DNA from: Nocardia flavorosea | GTDB lineage: Bacteria > Actinomycetota > Actinomycetes > Mycobacteriales > Mycobacteriaceae | NCBI RefSeq assembly: GCF_015477805.1 | Contig: NZ_JADLQL010000002.1 | Location: 558,001-622,000 of the forward strand | DNA length: 64,000 bases | Reading direction: 5' to 3' | In this document: in pieces, positions 62,850 through 64,000 of the stretch | How positions within the stretch are numbered: the stretch's first letter is position 1 | How the letters are laid out: every line of letters begins with the position of its first letter | Made by a program: the position numbers and the translations under genes | The notes under the pieces: generated by a model | What the model was told of the DNA's origin: nothing | The model's input: only the letters and a program-made list of their open reading frames with translations | Database searches by the model: none

Positions 62850-63863
62850 GTGACTCTTGGGAATACTGCACCCACGGTAATTACGCAGGAACGCCCGCCC
62901 GGACTGAAACCGAGCGATGTGCTCAGTGCGCCGCTGCGGATGGAGTTCGACTACACGCGCTCCGTGGGACCCATCATCGGCAAGTTCCTCACCGGCCTGC
63001 GCGAGCGGCGCATCTTCGGTAACAGAGGTTCCGACGGCCGAGTCCTGGTACCGCCGGCCGAATTCGATCCGGTTACCGCCGAACCGCTGTCGGAATTCGT
63101 GGAGGTCGCGCCGACCGGCACGGTCAAATCCTGGACCTGGGTCCGTGATGTGCTGCCGGACCAGCCCTTCGACCGGCCGTTCGCCTACGCGCTGATCCAG
63201 CTCGACGGTGCGGATACCGCACTGCTGCACGCGGTGGATGTGGAAAGCCCGGATCAGATCAGCACCGGTATGCGCGTCACCGCACGCTGGGCGGCCGAAC
63301 TCACCGGCACCATCCACGATATCGCCTGCTTCGAGCCGGGCGAGACGCCGACCGCGGAGCCCGCGCCGGCTTCCGGCGCCGAACCGGTCACCATGATCAC
63401 GACGCCGATCGCGATGGATTACAAGCACACCGCCTCACCCGAGGAATCCACGCTGCTGCGCGGCCTCAAAGAGGGCAAGCTCACCGGCGCCCGCGCCGAT
63501 GCGAACAGCAAGGTGTACTTCCCGCCGCGCGGTGTCGACCCGGTGGACGGTCGGTCCACTTCCGAGGTCGTCGAACTGGCCGAAACCGGCACCGTCACCA
63601 CCTTCTGCATCGTCAACGTGCCGTTCCTGGGCCAGCGGATCAAACCGCCCTATGTGGCCGCGTATGTGCTGCTCGACGGCGCGGATATCCCCTTCCTGCA
63701 TCTTGTCCTGGGCGTCGAGGCCAGCGAGGTGCGGATGGGTATGCGGGTCAAGGTGGTCTGGAAGCCGAGCGAGGAGTGGGGCTACACCATGGCCAATATC
63801 GACCACTTCGAGCCGACCGGCGAGCCGGATGCCGATTACGACACCTACAAGCATCACCTGTGA
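62850..63863 (+). CDS. Tandem OB-fold (DUF35) protein, Rv3521-like
   Basis: 337 residues from GTG at 62850. Two DUF35/OB-fold acyl-CoA-associated domains in tandem: one around residues 30-155 (APLRMEFDYTRSVGPIIGKF, FVEVAPTGTVKSWTWVRDVL), the other about 185-320 (TPIAMDYKHTASPEESTLLR, VELAETGTVTTFCIVNVPFL, GMRVKVVWKPSEEWGYTMAN). The zinc-finger cysteines of many DUF35 proteins are absent. Such proteins pair with a thiolase or lipid-transfer protein, here the ltp4-like gene that follows 13 bp later, in sterol side-chain cleavage. Confidence 0.9.
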   Translation: MTLGNTAPTVITQERPPGLKPSDVLSAPLRMEFDYTRSVGPIIGKFLTGLRERRIFGNRGSDGRVLVPPAEFDPVTAEPLSEFVEVAPTGTVKSWTWVRDVLPDQPFDRPFAYALIQLDGADTALLHAVDVESPDQISTGMRVTARWAAELTGTIHDIACFEPGETPTAEPAPASGAEPVTMITTPIAMDYKHTASPEESTLLRGLKEGKLTGARADANSKVYFPPRGVDPVDGRSTSEVVELAETGTVTTFCIVNVPFLGQRIKPPYVAAYVLLDGADIPFLHLVLGVEASEVRMGMRVKVVWKPSEEWGYTMANIDHFEPTGEPDADYDTYKHHL

Positions 63864-63876
63864 GAGGGCTCCCCGC

Positions 63877-64000
63877 GTGACCATCATCGAGCGTTCCAAC
63901 GATAACGCCACCGAGATCGCCGTCGTCGGCTTCGCGCACGCACCGCATGTGCCGGAGACCTACGGCACCACCAACGGTGTGGAGATGCTGGTGCCCTGTT
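63877..64000 (+). CDS. ltp4: Thiolase-like lipid-transfer protein (Ltp4-like), N-terminal part
   Basis: Begins GTG at 63877 (VTIIERSNDNATEIAVVGFA), behind GAGAGGG. 41 codons are inside the window; the rest lies beyond the right edge. EIAVVGFAHAPHV resembles the start of SCP-x thiolases, and position after the double OB-fold gene matches Rv3522 (ltp4). The active-site cysteine is not in the window. It would cleave the sterol side-chain acyl-CoA together with its DUF35 partner. Confidence 0.75.
   Translation, partial: MTIIERSNDNATEIAVVGFAHAPHVPETYGTTNGVEMLVPC

Overview
The window is high-GC actinobacterial DNA from a mycolic-acid-producing member of the Mycobacteriales, most likely Nocardia. 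Evidence: an antigen-85-like esterase, a PhoPR pair, a complete mce4-type operon with its yrbE and Mce-associated genes, F420-dependent and MbtH proteins, many GTG starts and 4-base stop/start overlaps. No plasmid, phage or insertion-sequence backbone is visible, so this reads as chromosome. Ortholog names rest on remembered M. tuberculosis sequences and gene order; no database search was run.

Left block (1-28.3 kb, mostly minus strand) follows the M. tuberculosis Rv0757-Rv0809 neighbourhood in reverse. It carries seven purine genes (purM, purF, purL, purQ, purS, purB, purD). Between them lie an M18 aminopeptidase, a VapBC-like toxin-antitoxin pair, a metallo-hydrolase, a DUF2334 deacetylase-like protein, oligopeptidase B, an exported mycolyltransferase-like esterase, an aminotransferase, two cell-wall enzymes (M23 and SLT), two HIT proteins and the PhoPR two-component system. 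A well-formed PhoP-box direct repeat lies 44 bp upstream of phoP.

Middle and right block (28.5-64 kb) follows Rv3489-Rv3522: otsA, then a small insertion (alpha/beta hydrolase, orphan MbtH, tRNA-Thr with a clean terminator, HNH remnant), then the mce4 sterol importer (yrbE4A-B, mce4A-F and two Mce-associated proteins, almost all translationally coupled). Next come hsd4A, fdxD, fadE26-fadE27, fadD19 and echA19, and at the right edge an F420-dependent oxidoreductase, a double OB-fold protein and the start of an ltp4-like thiolase. Five KstR-type palindromes sit in the promoter gaps. Together these genes import sterol and oxidise its side chain.

Two accessory islands interrupt this block. Island 1 (47.2-51.0 kb) has a secreted PAF-acetylhydrolase-like enzyme, a divergent SDR/HxlR pair, an antitoxin remnant and a Doc toxin-antitoxin pair. 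Island 2 (53.5-61.7 kb) has a VOC protein divergent from a SigG-like sigma factor, a four-gene type VII secretion (ESX-type) cassette with a WXG100 protein ending in a glycine-zipper-like domain and a membrane partner, a TetR/GH39 glycosidase unit with a 16-bp palindromic operator candidate, a FitAB pair with a broken toxin, and a fragment copied from the cassette's membrane gene. The cassette is the best candidate for an undescribed system.
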